Made by a program: the position numbers and the translations under genes. A stretch of DNA of 64,000 nucleotides from Eurosta solidaginis (taxonomy: Eukaryota > Arthropoda > Insecta > Diptera > Tephritidae): NCBI RefSeq assembly GCF_040869045.1, contig NC_090319.1, forward strand, positions 305,648,998 to 305,712,997, read 5' to 3'. The notes under the pieces were generated by a model. That model saw nothing but the letters and a program-made list of their open reading frames with translations, did not search any database and was not told the origin of the DNA. Positions 20,241-32,095 of this stretch are shown here, in pieces (position 1 is the stretch's first letter; each line of letters starts with the position of its first letter).

Positions 20241-22200
20241 TATAAAGTTTTTCTCCTTTCTCCGCGAAAAGGGAATGGTAATATCGGAAGCAGCAAAATA
20301 CAATGCATCCGGCCCTAAGGAAAAGAAAATCGGTCGCCACCTGTAACTCCATACAGTTCCAACAACTAATTTCGCTGGAATTCGGTATTTTCACCCGATA
20401 TTTACTGTTGCTGATCGGAATCACTCGCATTCCGACAGCATTAATATAACAATAAAACAAGTAAGGACGGGACTGTTTTCGGCTGTGCCTAAGACTTCAT
20501 ACCTTTCATGAATGGGGCTGAACAATAATCTTATCCCGTTCGTAATCTCCAAATAATCGGATGTATAAGATAAGAAATATATAGTGAACAGATGTACATA
20601 CCTAAACGATTTTTAAAATAAATATAAAATAAAAAATAGGTAGGTACTTTGTGTGAGGATGCATAGTTTCAGATTTTTTGTGGTGTGCGTGTAAAAACTA
20701 TTACTACGAATCACGTATTTCATCAATATATGACGTAAACGTAACTATTTGATGAATTTTGAAGCTTCTAGCCGTAAAAAAGGGGCAAAAATGACAGTTT
20801 ATATATGGTATATAATATATATACCACCGCTCTCTATGATTTTTTCAGACAACAATATATGCTATATACGTAAGCATTTGCTGAGATTTGAAGCTTCTAG
20901 CTGTTAAAATGGGGCAAAAATTGCGCAAAGTTTCTTATCTGAACAATCGGTTATATGAGATATATACTATGTATACCACCGATCTCAATGATTTTTTCAG
21001 ACATCAATATATGCTATACACGTAAGCATTTGGTGAAATTTGAAGCTTCTAGCTGTTAAAATGGGGCTGAAATTGCAAAAAAAAAATATATATACTATAT
21101 ATACATCATATATATATTATATATATCACCGATCTCTATGATTTTTTTACACAACAATATATACTATATACGTAAGCATTCGTTGAAATTTGAAGCCTCT
21201 AGCTCTTAAAATAGGGCAGTAATTACGAAAAGTTTCTTATTTGAACAATCGGTTGTTCAGACAACAATATGTGCAATATACGAAAGTATATGGTGAAGTT
21301 TGAAGCTTCAATCTGTTAAATTGAGGAAGATATGACAAAAATCCTCTTTTTCTGAAAAATCGGTTGTATGAAGGATATATGCCGATCCGGCCGGTTCCGA
21401 CAAATGTCTAATCGGACACCCAAATACACCCGCTCACCAAATTTTATCAAGATATCTCAAAAATTGAGGGACTAGTTCGCATACAAACAGACAGACCGAC
21501 AAACGGACAGACGGACATGGCTAAATAAACTCAGCTCTTCATCCTGATTATTTCGGTATACTTAATGGTGGGTCTATCTATTTTCCTTTAAGGACTTACA
21601 ATTTTGGGTTTCGTGACGAAATTAATATACCATTTCATTTTCATGAAAGGTATAATTATATGATGTGTAACGAAAATAATGAAAATAAGGCCAAACAAAA
21701 TTTGGAGCAGGGGGGGTTGGAAACACGTTCTTTTCAACCTCCCATTATATGTTGAGATGTGCTGATCGGAATCTTCATGCATTCCGACAGCGTCTTTACT
21801 AAACAAAGTTGAGAGGTGATTGGATACACGTTATTTTCAATTTCCAACATCCAAAGACATGTTTAGCTGTGTTGATCGGAGACTAATATATTCTGACAGC
21901 TTAAAAACCAAATATAATTCAAAAATATAAGTTCCAAATTTTGTTGCTTAAGCTGGGAGCACTGGAGGATTGGAAACGCGTCCTTTCCAACCTCCCTTAA
22001 ATGAGTGGCTCCCAGACTCGTCCGTTTGTCACGCTAGTAAATGTGCTGATCGGAATCACATAGCATTCCAACAGCATATTCAATAGAAATAAGAGATTAT
22101 AATAATCAATTGTACTTAGTAGTTTAAGTTTCAGGCCTAAACAGCCGTAATAATAAATAAATTAAATTAAATTAAAAAATTCAAAACTAAATAAAAAATA
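20241..22200 (+). repeat. Long 3' UTR of the LINE with repeated hairpins
   Basis: Excluding the HINE at 20458-21655, the tail contains at least four copies of a GCTGATCGGAATC...GCATTCCGACAGC motif (near 20411, 21759, 21870 and 22042). Each can fold into a stem with one bulge. It ends in a TAA-rich tail. Similar motifs recur at 35410-35490. Confidence 0.65.
20458..21655 (+). mobile_element. Second DINE-1/HINE-like element with 110-150 bp tandem core
   Basis: Begins CAAGTAAGGACGGGACTG, like the 6284 element. It has a sub-terminal inverted repeat ATACCTTTCATGAA (20499) versus TTTCATGAAAGGTAT (21639) and a GACAAACGGACAGACGGACA tract near 21500. The core holds five units marked by TTTGAAGCTTCTAGC (20758, 20887, 21039, 21188, 21299). 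It lies within the LINE 3' UTR. Confidence 0.65.
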
Positions 22201-22396
22201 AATACTAATATATTCATGAAACCTTAATTCTTCAACGTATTACCGGTCAAGCTCATTTAAATATAAATGTTTAGTCGTAATATTTTGATAGGAATTTTAA
22301 AACTTATCACGCTTTATAGTTCTAGCTAAAAAATGCAAATTTTTTTTTGTAAGTCACCTTTATGTCTCATACATACTATGTGTTTGTATAACTTAC

Positions 22397-22620
22397 CTTC
22401 ATAAGCACAGTCGATGACATCTGTACCCAAATCATTGTATACCTCCTCTTGGGTTGCAAAGTGACTGTCTTGCTCATCAAATGACCAGTAAGAGTAGTCG
22501 AATGTGAAGTCATAATGATTATCGCGCCCAACATCACGTATGGATTGTAATTTTGGTTTTAGGAGGCGTGTCTTCTTACCATCCATTTGAACAATAAGTT
22601 GTGCATCCATATCGATTTCA
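22397..22620 (-). CDS. Klp98A: Klp98A (KIF16B-type kinesin-3) internal exon
   Basis: A 224-bp exon bounded by acceptor TTCTTCCTCATAG and donor G|GTAAGT on the minus strand; phase 1 at its end. It encodes part of a kinesin motor domain: LIVQMDGKKTRLLKPKLQS, then FTFDYSYWSFDEQDS and YNDLGTDVIDCAYEG. This segment precedes the P-loop in kinesin-3 motors; the LGTDV and SIRD features favour Klp98A/KIF16B over unc-104 or Khc-73. The protein is an endosome-associated plus-end motor. No stop or shift is seen. The neighbouring P-loop exon (GQTGSGKT) and first exon are not recognised in the window, so introns are very long or this is a stray exon. Confidence 0.75.
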
Positions 22621-23200
22621 CTATGAGGAAGAAGAAAAATTCATTATACATGTTATATACATACATATGTGCATATATATGAGTTACATCATTTACAGCG
22701 CTTTTTTGTTTAATATCATAAATCAAATTGCTTCACGCGAACAAAGTTATTTATATGTACACATGTATGCACAAATTTCGAAATATCTGGGAGGGCATCT
22801 CTAATTATGTCGTCATAATCACAGTTCAATTTGAAGTATTGGCATCTTAAATTTTCGCCGTTCTCATTAGATGTGGCGGTTTGGGTTATCACCCAGCCCC
22901 TCTAGTTAATGCTCTACTGAATGCAATCGTAACTCAACATGAAATGCTAAGGTTCCCGCGTACAGGATTTAGATATAGGACTATTACTTCACAGCTTTGT
23001 GGAGAGTTTTGAAAATAAATAAAAATGTGCTTAAGGCATCTCAAATGTAAAGAATGGCAAGCAAAGCGTTTTTGGCATTTATTATTTACAGGAGTCACTT
23101 TTCGAAACTTGTACAAGGCTTCATTTTGTTGTATAGCACACTACTTACTACACCTTGCTGGTATTTAGTTTAAAGCCGGAAAATTTAGCCCACACAATGC
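22621..23200. other. Presumed Klp98A intron, nothing else recognised
   Basis: AT-rich sequence with scattered ATACATATG-type runs. No repeat family or coding frame was recognised before the satellite-like repeats begin near 23200. Confidence 0.5.
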
Positions 23201-25321
23201 TGTTGTAGCAGTAATCCAAAAGTTCTAAACCGATTTTCTAGTAGAAAAAGAAGTGCTCTAGAGTTCCCTAGGGGGTGTGAAAAGAGTTCTGCAACCCTAT
23301 TGGGTTGTTAAATATAGTTTTAGGGTCCAGCATCCGCCTTTCCGCTGAAAAAAGTTCTGAACAGATGTTCTTGTAGAAAAAGAAGTGTTCTAGGGTTGAG
23401 ATGATGGAATCGCGAAAATTTGGCTTTTCTTAGAAGTAATGTAACAAACATTATGTAATTTTCAAGTAATTTTCGTCGCATAGAGCTTCAGTAAATTTGT
23501 TATAACTCGACAACGATCGTCTGTATCAAAAAAATTATAAAATACTTTTTTATTCAAAAAGGTTTAAGGTTTTATAAAAAAATTTTATTTTTTGCAAAAT
23601 AGCGAAATTTAGCAATTGTTTGCAAAAAATGCAAAAATACATTAAAAAATGCAAATACGCATATTTTAAAAATTCTGAAACTATATATGTTATAGGTAGG
23701 ATATCGAAGATTCAACTGTAAGAATTTCAAGTCACTTCTAATGTGTCCTGAGATATGAATTTTATTATATGGGAAGGTCTGATGAAAAATAAAAATTTCA
23801 ATAGGTAATTATGTACAAATGCATTTATTAAAGTCTGAATAAAATCCCAAACTTTTGTCAAAAAAAGTATTAAACTATTTTTTCGATACAATTAATATTT
23901 ATCGAGTTATAATATAATTAATATTCACAGTGTTATTATCTATTTAAATTTTTATTTTTCATCAGACCTTCCCATACAAAAAAATTCATATCTCAGGGCA
24001 CATTAAAATGTGACTCTTGAAATTTTGACAGTTGAATCTTCGATGTCCTACCTATAACATATATAGTTTCAGAATTTTTAAAATATGCGTATTTGCATTT
24101 TTTAATGTATTTTTGCATTTTTTGCAAACAATTGCTAAATTTTTGCAATAAATAAAATTTTTTTATGAAACCTAAAACATGTTTGAATAAAAAAGTATTT
24201 TATAATTTTTTTGATACAGACGATCGGGTTATAACAAATTTACTAAAGCTCTATGCGGCGAAAATTACTTGAAAATTGCATAATGTTTGTTGCATAACTT
24301 CTAAGGAAAGCAAAATTTTCGCGATTCCTTATGTTTGACAATAAATTGGCGACATGTCTACAACATACCCAAATTATATCAAAATCTAAAAAAAAAATTG
24401 GATTTTTTTATCGAAATAGCATGGAATAGCTCATATATGTACAGTACATTAGGGTGATTCTTGTGTAGAAAATAAACTACCTTTTCTATACCATTTCCAG
24501 TTGTAAAGATTTTTCAATGATCTTATTTAACTAACCTAGTTGGCTAAATAAATTGAAATTGAATTAAATGCGAAAGCGTCATATGGAAATGAGAATAGTC
24601 AGTTGTAAATGCGAAAGCGTCTCTTCAATATGGGAATGGTCACTTGTAAATAAGAGAGCGTCAAATCAAAATTCGAAAGCGTCATTTGAATTTGAGAATA
24701 GTCACTTGGAGATGAGAAAGCGTCAGGAGAAGATAAGAAAGTGTGATATGGAAATGAGAAAGCTTGATGCTTTCGCATTTTTATTTGACGCTGTCTCATT
24801 TACAAGTGACTGTTCTCATATCGAAGATTTATAAAAAAGGTATATTTTGCAAAAAAAAACTAAATTTTGTAAATTTTTGCAAAAAATGCAAAAATGCATT
24901 TATTAAAGTCTGAATAAAGACCCAAACTTTCGTCAAAAAAAGTATTAAACTATTTTTTCGATACAATTAATATTTATCGAGTTATAATATAATTAATATT
25001 CACAGTGTTATTATCTATTGAAATTTTTATTTTTCATCAGACCTTCCCATACAAAAAATTCATATCTCAGGACACATTAAAATGTGACTCTTGAAATTTT
25101 GACAGTTGAATCTTCGATGTCCTACCTATAACATATATTTTTTTCAGAATTTTTAAAATATGCGTATTTGCGTTGTTTTAATGCATTTTTGCATTTTTTG
25201 CAAACAATTGCTAAATTTTTGCAATAAATACAATTTTTTATGAAACCTAAAACATGTTTGAATAAAAAAGTATTTTATAATTTTTTTGATACAGACGATC
25301 GGGTTATAACAAATTTATATA
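23201..25321. repeat. Tandem duplication, unit A
   Basis: The sequence from 23232 to about 25317 is repeated almost base for base 2208 bp downstream. It contains a 125-bp satellite monomer (GTAGAAAAAGAAGTGCTCTA), a long inverted repeat (arms about 23407-23800 and 23945-24330), a 22-bp minisatellite (24568-24830), and a third partial copy of the inverted arm (about 24890-25315). No genes. Confidence 0.85.
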
Positions 25322-27525
25322 GTTGTAGCAGTAATCCAATCCTGGATATACCGAAGTGCTAAAGAAGTGCTCTAGAGTTCTCTAGGGGATGCGAAAATAG
25401 TTCTGCAACCCTAATAGGTTTAAAAAAAAATAAAAATGTGATTTTCTAGTAGAAAAAGAAGTGCTCTAGAGTTCCCTAGGGGGTGTGAAAAGAGTTCTGC
25501 AACCCTATTGGGTTGTTAAATATAGTTTTAGGGTCCAGCATCCGCCTTTCCGCTGAAAAAAGTTCTGAACAGATGTTCTTGTAGAAAAAGAAGTGTTCTA
25601 GGGTTGAGATGATGGAATCGCGAAAATTTGGCTTTTCTTAGAAGTAATGTAACAAACATTATGTAATTTTTAAGTAATTTTCGTCGCATAGAGCTTCAGT
25701 GAATTTGTTATAACTCGACAACGATCGTCTGTATCAAAAAAATTATAAAATACTTTTTTATTCAAAAAGGTTTAAGGTTTTATAAAAAAATTTTATTTTT
25801 TGCAAAATAGCGAAATTTAGCAATTGTTTGCAAGAAATGCAAAAATACATTAAAAAATGCAAATACGCATATTTTAAAAATTCTGAAACTATATATGTTA
25901 TAGGTAGGATATCGAAAATTCAACTGTAAGAATTTCAAGTCACTTCTAATGTGTCCTGAGATATGAATTTTATTATATGAGGAAGTTCTGATGAAAAATA
26001 AAAATTTCAATAGGTAATTATGTACAAATGCATTTATTAAAGTCTGAATAAAATCCCAAACTTTTGTCAAAAAAAGTATTAAACTATTTTTTCGATACAA
26101 TTAATATTTATCGAGTTATAATATAATTAATATTCACAGTGTTATTATCTATTTAAATTTTTATTTTTCATCAGACCTTCCCATACAAAAAAATTCATAT
26201 CTCAGGGCACATTAAAATGTGACTCTTGAAATTTTGACAGTTGAATCTTCGATGTCCTACCTATAACATATATAGTTTCAGAATTTTTAAAATATGCGTA
26301 TTTGCATTTTTTAATGTATTTTTGCATTTTTTGCAAACAATTGCTAAATTTTTGCAATGAATAAAATTTTTTTATGAAACCTAAAACATGTTTGAATAAA
26401 AAAGTATTTTATAATTTTTTTGATACAGACGATCGGGTTATAACAAATTTACTAAAGCTCTATGCGGCGAAAATTACTTGAAAATTGCATAATGTTTGTT
26501 GCATAACTTCTAAGGAAAGCAAAATTTTCGCGATTCCTTATGTTTGACAATAAATTGGCGACATGTCTACAACATACCCAAATTATATCAAAATCTAAAA
26601 AAAAATTGGATTTTTTTATCGAAATAGCATGGAATAGCTCATATATGTACAGTACATTAGGGTGATTCTTGTATAGAAAATAAACTACCTTTTCTATACC
26701 ATTTCCAGTTGTAAAGATTTTTCAATGATCTTATTTAACTAACCTAGTTGGCTAAATAAATTGAAATTGAATTAAATGCGAAAGCGTCATATGGAAATGA
26801 GAATAGTCAGTTGTAAATGCGAAAGCGTCTCTTCAATATGGGAATGGTCACTTGTAAATAAGAGAGCGTCAAATCAAAATTCGAAAGCGTCATTTGAATT
26901 TGAGAATAGTCACTTGGAGAAGAGAAAGCGTCAGATGAAGATGAGAAAGTGTGATATGGAAATGAGAAAGCTTGATGCTTTCGCATTTTTATTTGACGCT
27001 GTCTCATTTACAAGTGACTGTTCTCATATCGAAGATTTATAAAAAAGGTATATTTTGCAAAAAAAAACTAAATTTTGTAAATTTTTGCAAAAAATGCAAA
27101 AATGCATTTATTAAAGTCTGAATAAAGACCCAAACTTTCGTCAAAAAAAGTATTAAACTATTTTTTCGATACAATTAATATTTATCGAGTTATAATATAA
27201 TTAATATTCACAGTGTTATTATCTATTGAAATTTTTATTATTCATCAGACCTTCCCATACAAAAAAATTCATATCTCAGGACACATTAAAATGTGACTCT
27301 TGAAATTTTGACAGTTGAATCTTCGATGTCCTACCTATAACATATATTTTTTTCAGAATTTTTAAAATATGCGTATTTGCGTTGTTTTAATGCATTTTTG
27401 CATTTTTTGCAAACAATTGCTAAATTTTTGCAATAAATACAATTTTTTATGAAACCTAAAACATGTTTGAATAAAAAAGTATTTTATAATTTTTTTGATA
27501 CAGACGATCGGGTTATAACAAATTT
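25322..27525. repeat. Tandem duplication, unit B
   Basis: Offset 2208 bp from unit A throughout; for example ATGCGAAAGCGTCATATGG lies at 24568 and 26776. Only scattered substitutions separate the two, so the duplication is recent. The inverted-repeat arms recur at about 25615-26010 and 26150-26540. Confidence 0.85.
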
Positions 27526-28039
27526 ACTAAAGCTCTATGCGGCAAAAATTACTTGAAAATTGCATAATGTTTGTTGCATAACTTCTAAGGAAAGCAAAAT
27601 TTTCGCGATTCCTTATGTTTGACAATAAATTGGGGACATGTCTACAACATACCTAAATTATATCAAAATCTAGAGAATAGTCAGTTGTAAATGCGAAAGC
27701 GTCTCTTCAATATGGGAATGGTCACTTGTAAATGAGACAGCGTCAAACCAAAATTCGAAAGCGTCATTTGAATTTGAGAATATTCACTTGGAGATGAGAA
27801 AGCGTTAGATGAAGATGAGAAAGTGTGATATGGAAATGAGAAAGCTTGATGCTTTCGCATTTTTATTTGACGCTGTCTCATTTACAAGTGACTGTTCTCA
27901 TATCGAACTGACGCTTTCGCATTTTCAATTGACTATTCTCCTTTCCATATGACGTTTTCGCATTTACATCTGACACTTTCTCATTTACAACTAGAAAAAG
28001 TCGTAAATTTTTTTTTATATAAGAATCACCCTAATGTAC
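26652..28039. mobile_element. Terminal-inverted-repeat element, non-autonomous
   Basis: A 19-bp perfect inverted repeat GTACATTAGGGTGATTCTT occurs at 26652-26670 and, reversed, at 28021-28039. The left end also exists in unit A at 24444-24462 without a right partner. The interior holds minisatellite and inverted-arm sequence and no transposase. Confidence 0.6.
27672..28005. repeat. ~22-bp minisatellite in head-to-head arrangement
   Basis: Degenerate units of the form AATGAGAAAGCGTCATTTG alternate with AATGAGAATAGTCACTTG. The first half runs forward (27672-27850) and the second half reversed (TTTCGCATTT, GACTATTCTC, 27850-28005), so the array can fold back. Related forward arrays lie at 24568-24830 and 26776-27040, each closed by a short reversed end. 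Confidence 0.8.
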
Positions 28040-29294
28040 ATATATACATATGGACGCGTTAATACAGAAATCCTGTGCGCGTGCCGTCTAAAGATTCGAG
28101 GAATTGGAATTTTGTATTAATCTATGTTGAATAGGAGAGCAAGGCGTATATCTTAAGCTGCAGTTACCCACGAACGTACGCACAAAAAACGTGTCAGCTG
28201 ACACGACCTATCTTATGAATGTGCAATGTAAACGAAAACTCAACAACGCACAGTGTAACTTTTTTCACTTTTAGGATGCCAAAAGTCCAAAAAACAATGT
28301 TCTCCAATTTCAAAAATGTTTTGACATGCAACAGATTAATAACCAACTGTTAAGAAAACGTATACACAGCAAAGTAAAAAACCCACGATCACCATGATAA
28401 GCATTATGAAATTTGGATAATTGAAACAAGTGTAAAGTCATTTCACAGTCCAAAACTTTTGACCTATTTGGTGGCCACGTGGTGGATTTTTCGATAACTG
28501 TTTTGACTTCAAACTATTTTATATTTGGGTAGTTTATAAGAGCAGCCGTTCAGCCACGTAGGCATTTTAAAAAAACAAAATTTTTTTTGTTTTAGACAGC
28601 CACTAAAAGTTTGGTAAGCTTAGAAAATGTTTCGTTTTCAATAGAATAAAACTTGCCTGATTCCGCCCAATGCCATTGAACGAATACATACACATTAAAG
28701 GGAATTTCATATAGTTTCAGATAAAAAAAAACATTACGAAATTTTGCGTTTTTCTTTGTAATCGCCAACTTAAAGTCGCTATGCCCTCGCTCACGTATGA
28801 AGCGCAGTGACCTAACAATGGAATGTCCTCAATTGTAGTCTACAATACTAGATCCCAAAAAAAGACAGTTATACCTGAAATAAAAAAAAACCAGAAAAAG
28901 GAAACTTGTGCACTGAATAGCCTTCATTTTTTGTCATATGAGTTTTCCCATTGTTAACGAGTTGTGCACTTATCCCATCAAATTATGTTATGTATGCACG
29001 CCTATCTGAGGGTCGTATATTATGGGTGATACTTCTAAGCAATTCAGTGTTTCGGGAATATACAAATGTATGTATACATCACATAAACCTACCTAAATCT
29101 CGCTCGGAGTTTGAGATCTTAGGTAGATCTTTAAAACAAAGAAATGGGTAAGTATATTTTTGTTAAGCATTAGCTGGTATTATTTTCCCGTAAAAACCCA
29201 GTTTCTTATTCTATGACAAGCGATATAATAAAACGCTTGGGCTAAGACTAAGTATATAAATACAGAACAAAGCTAAAAATTAATCATACCAAAG

Positions 29295-31405
29295 ATGGAA
29301 TGCATTGAAGTAAAACCAACTGCACTGCACCAAATTTTCCTATATCATCAACTCGTTATGGCTAGTTTTGAAGTTTGGCTAAAAAGCAAAGATGGAGAAA
29401 CGGACAAAGCCATACTAAACCATATTTTGATTATAATTGAAAGAGATGTGGATGATTCAAAATTAAAAAAATACATCATCAAGCTAACTTATAATATTCG
29501 TAAGAGATGGGCATGTTGTTTTCGATCCACAAGTAGATTTATTGAGAAAAACTCTGAATGGTTATCAGAAAATCTGGATTTTACAAATTATATGCTTGAT
29601 GTTGAGCCATGCACTTTTCGTGATATTCCTAAGCCGGGGGTTAGGTTGGCCGGGGAAGCCAACAAAAAACTTCTCTGAGTCATCTATGTGCACAAAAAAA
29701 CGAAAAGCTAAGGAAATAATGAACAATGTCGACAATGATCAACTGTTAATGGCAGCGGAATTGAAATTACGATCATCAGGGAAAAGATATTCTGCAAAAA
29801 TAATTGAGGAGTTGTCCACGGCATCACCATCAAGAGGCACTGCAATCCAAGTCCCCACTATCGGAAGAAAATAAGAAAAGTTTGTCACCAGATGAAGCAA
29901 TTGTGATGATAATTGACTCAAATCTTTCAACATATGAATACTCCCTGATTCGGCAGCACACTTCAGAAGTTAACAGAAAAATATATCCTTCATATAACTG
30001 TTTAAAAGAATCAAAGAATTTATGCTATCCTGAAAAAAAATAGCCGTAACGGAAACCTATGCTGAAATTGAATGGCAGTCCCTAATTGATCACAGCTTAC
30101 GAAGATTTTGTCTTGCACAGGAAGAGGTATTGCTGAGGTTAAAGAACTAAATGCAATTATAAAATGGGGATGTGATGGAGCTGAGCATAGCTGTTACAAA
30201 CAACAATTTTCGGAACAATCGGACACTAGTATGTTTTTCATTTCACTAGTACTCCTTCAAATGTATAGAATGGTTGACAAGCGAAAAGTTATAGTTTGGA
30301 GTGATCCTGCTCCATCTTCCACGATATACTGCCGCCCGATAAAATTTATTTTTACAAAAGAAACACGATATGTAATTTCAAAGGAGGTGCAATCTGTCAA
30401 AGACCAAATTTCCAGTCTTCTTCCTACAACAATTCAAACAGATAACCCAAACTTACTGGTGAAATCAACGTCTGTGTAGTACATGATTGATGGCAAAGTT
30501 TGCAACGCTCTGTCGTCATATACATCATCACAAAAGTGCAACATATTTGGGACTTCTCCAAAAGATATGAACAATATGCGAGCCCTGTCAGAGCGAAATG
30601 TTGACAAAAGCATGCTTGCTTTCGGAATTTCCCCTTTACATTCTTGGATACGATGCATGCATAACCCCAGCGGGTTAGGGGATCAGAATATACCCGCGGT
30701 AGGTATGCCTGTCGTAAGAGGCGACTAAAATACCAGATTCAAGGGGATGTGTAGGCCACCTTTCAGGTTGCCAGCTCAATATATAGCTTCTCCAAACCCA
30801 ATTGTCAACCTCACCTATCCGCGGCGAATCCTGTTTCACTAACAGACGAGGCTCTGGGGACCCCAAGCTCCTCATGGATCTTGGGGGTACGGAGGGAAGG
30901 AATGGCCTGAAGGTTTAATGTGGCCACATAAATCGTTCCCGAGATGGTCGGGCTAGCACCTTAATGGTGGTATGGTACCGGAGCGTACCGAATTTGTATC
31001 CGGCAAAGGACCATCACATCGATAAAACTCCCCAAAGCCTTCGGGGAGCAACCTTATCGCTACAACAACAACAACAACATGCATGGAATGTATGCTACAC
31101 ATCGCTTATCGAATGGAAATGAAGACCTGGTGTGTGCGGGGCTAGGAAAATAAGGAAAAGATGAAAAAGAAGAAAGGACATATCCAAAACAGATTAGGAA
31201 AGAAGTTGGTCTTTTGATTGATATGCCACAAAAAAGTCAAGAATTTGTAGTAACTTGGATTTGCTGCATAGATTGCTGATATCGTCAGGCCCCATTCATA
31301 AACAGTTTGCGGAAAACCCCCGGGTCAAAGCGGCGAGCATTAACGAGTGAAGTTATTGGCTTATTATCTGAACCAGAGCATGTCGACGATATTGACTCCG
31401 ACTAA
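29295..31405 (+). pseudogene. RAG1/Transib-like transposase, decayed
   Basis: Shifted frames in order: 29295-29678 (N-terminal, MECIEVKPTALHQIFLYHQL), 29804-30043, about 30050-30480 with IIKWGCDGAEHSCYKQ and CRPIKFIFTKETRYVIS, then 30481-30660 with MIDGKVCNALSSYTSSQKC and FGISPLHSWIRCMH, resuming after the SINE1 to TAA 31403. The Asp of CDG and the Asp of IDG are about 105 residues apart, close to the D600-D708 spacing of RAG1. A Cys pair expected 16-19 residues later is C..F here. The final catalytic Glu was not located. At least four shifts or stops. The family assignment is inference; an unrelated uncharacterised transposase remains possible. Confidence 0.6.
30663..31077 (+). mobile_element. 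SINE1 copy, full length
   Basis: CCCCAGCGGGTTAGGGGATC to CTACAACAACAACAACAA. The 7-bp direct repeat CATGCAT flanks it (30656-30662 and 31078-31084) and the transposase reading (SWIRCMH...) resumes after it. It is one of the best-preserved copies and a good family reference. Confidence 0.92.
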
Positions 31406-31787
31406 CTTTATATCAGCTAAAATATTACTTTTTATTTATAAGTATGTATTTCGATTCGGTTTTTACAAATATATGTACCTATGTTGTGTTTGACTTTGAA
31501 AATAAAATTTTTGAAATATTAGTCAAAAGCCCCTAAGCTAAAGCTAAGAAATCTAAACAATTTTTATTTATATTCGCACTGGAAAATGCTTTTAAAGTAG
31601 CAAATATGATTATATGAAATTTCAGCTTATATGAGGGCAAGGAGAAAAAGTGGGTGGATCACGCCCATTTTTATTCTCAATTCAAATTTAGGAATCTGCA
31701 ACCACACTGCAAAATTTCAAATGAATTGCTCCATTGGTTTGGCTGTTATTAATTTTGGCATCCTAAAAGTGAAAAAGTTACACTATG

Positions 31788-32095
31788 CGACGTTCAACGC
31801 ACGTACGTACGAAGCCCGGAACGTAGAAATCAAAACAATTTTGATTTTTTCCGTAAGAACGTGTCAGCTGATCGCTCTCTCACTAGACAGAGTTGCCTAG
31901 TAAACTTTTGTGCGCTAATTTTTGACCGTTTGCAGTTCTATGCAAAAACACCTAATTAAAGTTTGAAATATTGTGAAAATTCGAAATAACTATGTAAAAG
32001 TGCAGATTATAAATATGTAATCTATTTATACTTATTTAATATTAATTCCAGCCTTTTACAACATCAGAAATTAAAATAGAAAAAGTTGATGGTTC
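31788..32095. other. Non-coding, nothing recognised
   Basis: Contains AACGTGTCAGCTGATCGCTC, which mirrors AAACGTGTCAGCTGACACG at 28188 on the other side of the Transib-like element. The element may have landed in another short inverted-repeat element. No coding frame is supported. Confidence 0.4.

Larger units (their letters stand above)
28249..31787 (+). mobile_element. Transib/RAG-like DNA transposon fossil
   Basis: The left end is CACAGTGTAACTTTTTTCAC and continues TTTTAGGATGCC. The right end, reversed, is CATAGTGTAACTTTTTCACT and continues TTTAGGATGCC: about 37 bp with one substitution and one indel. The terminal heptamers CACAGTG and CATAGTG match the RAG recombination signal and Transib end consensus. 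Flanks CAACG (28244-28248) and CGACG (31788-31792) form a 5-bp duplication with one mismatch, matching the GC-rich 5-bp Transib target. Length is about 3.1 kb after removing the SINE1 copy. It encloses a broken transposase-like gene. Confidence 0.7.

Noticed and set aside
22934..23116. Possible second Klp98A exon on the minus strand
   Set aside because: The frame shows no kinesin motif and lacks paired splice sites in phase with the 22397-22620 exon.
24568..24834. 88-residue frame rich in MRKRHMEMR-type repeats, also at 26776
   Set aside because: It is a translation of the 22-bp minisatellite, and overlapping frames on the opposite strand are equally open.
27672..28005. CRISPR-like array of short repeats
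   Set aside because: Units are degenerate, directly adjacent and inverted half way; the sequence is clearly from an animal genome.
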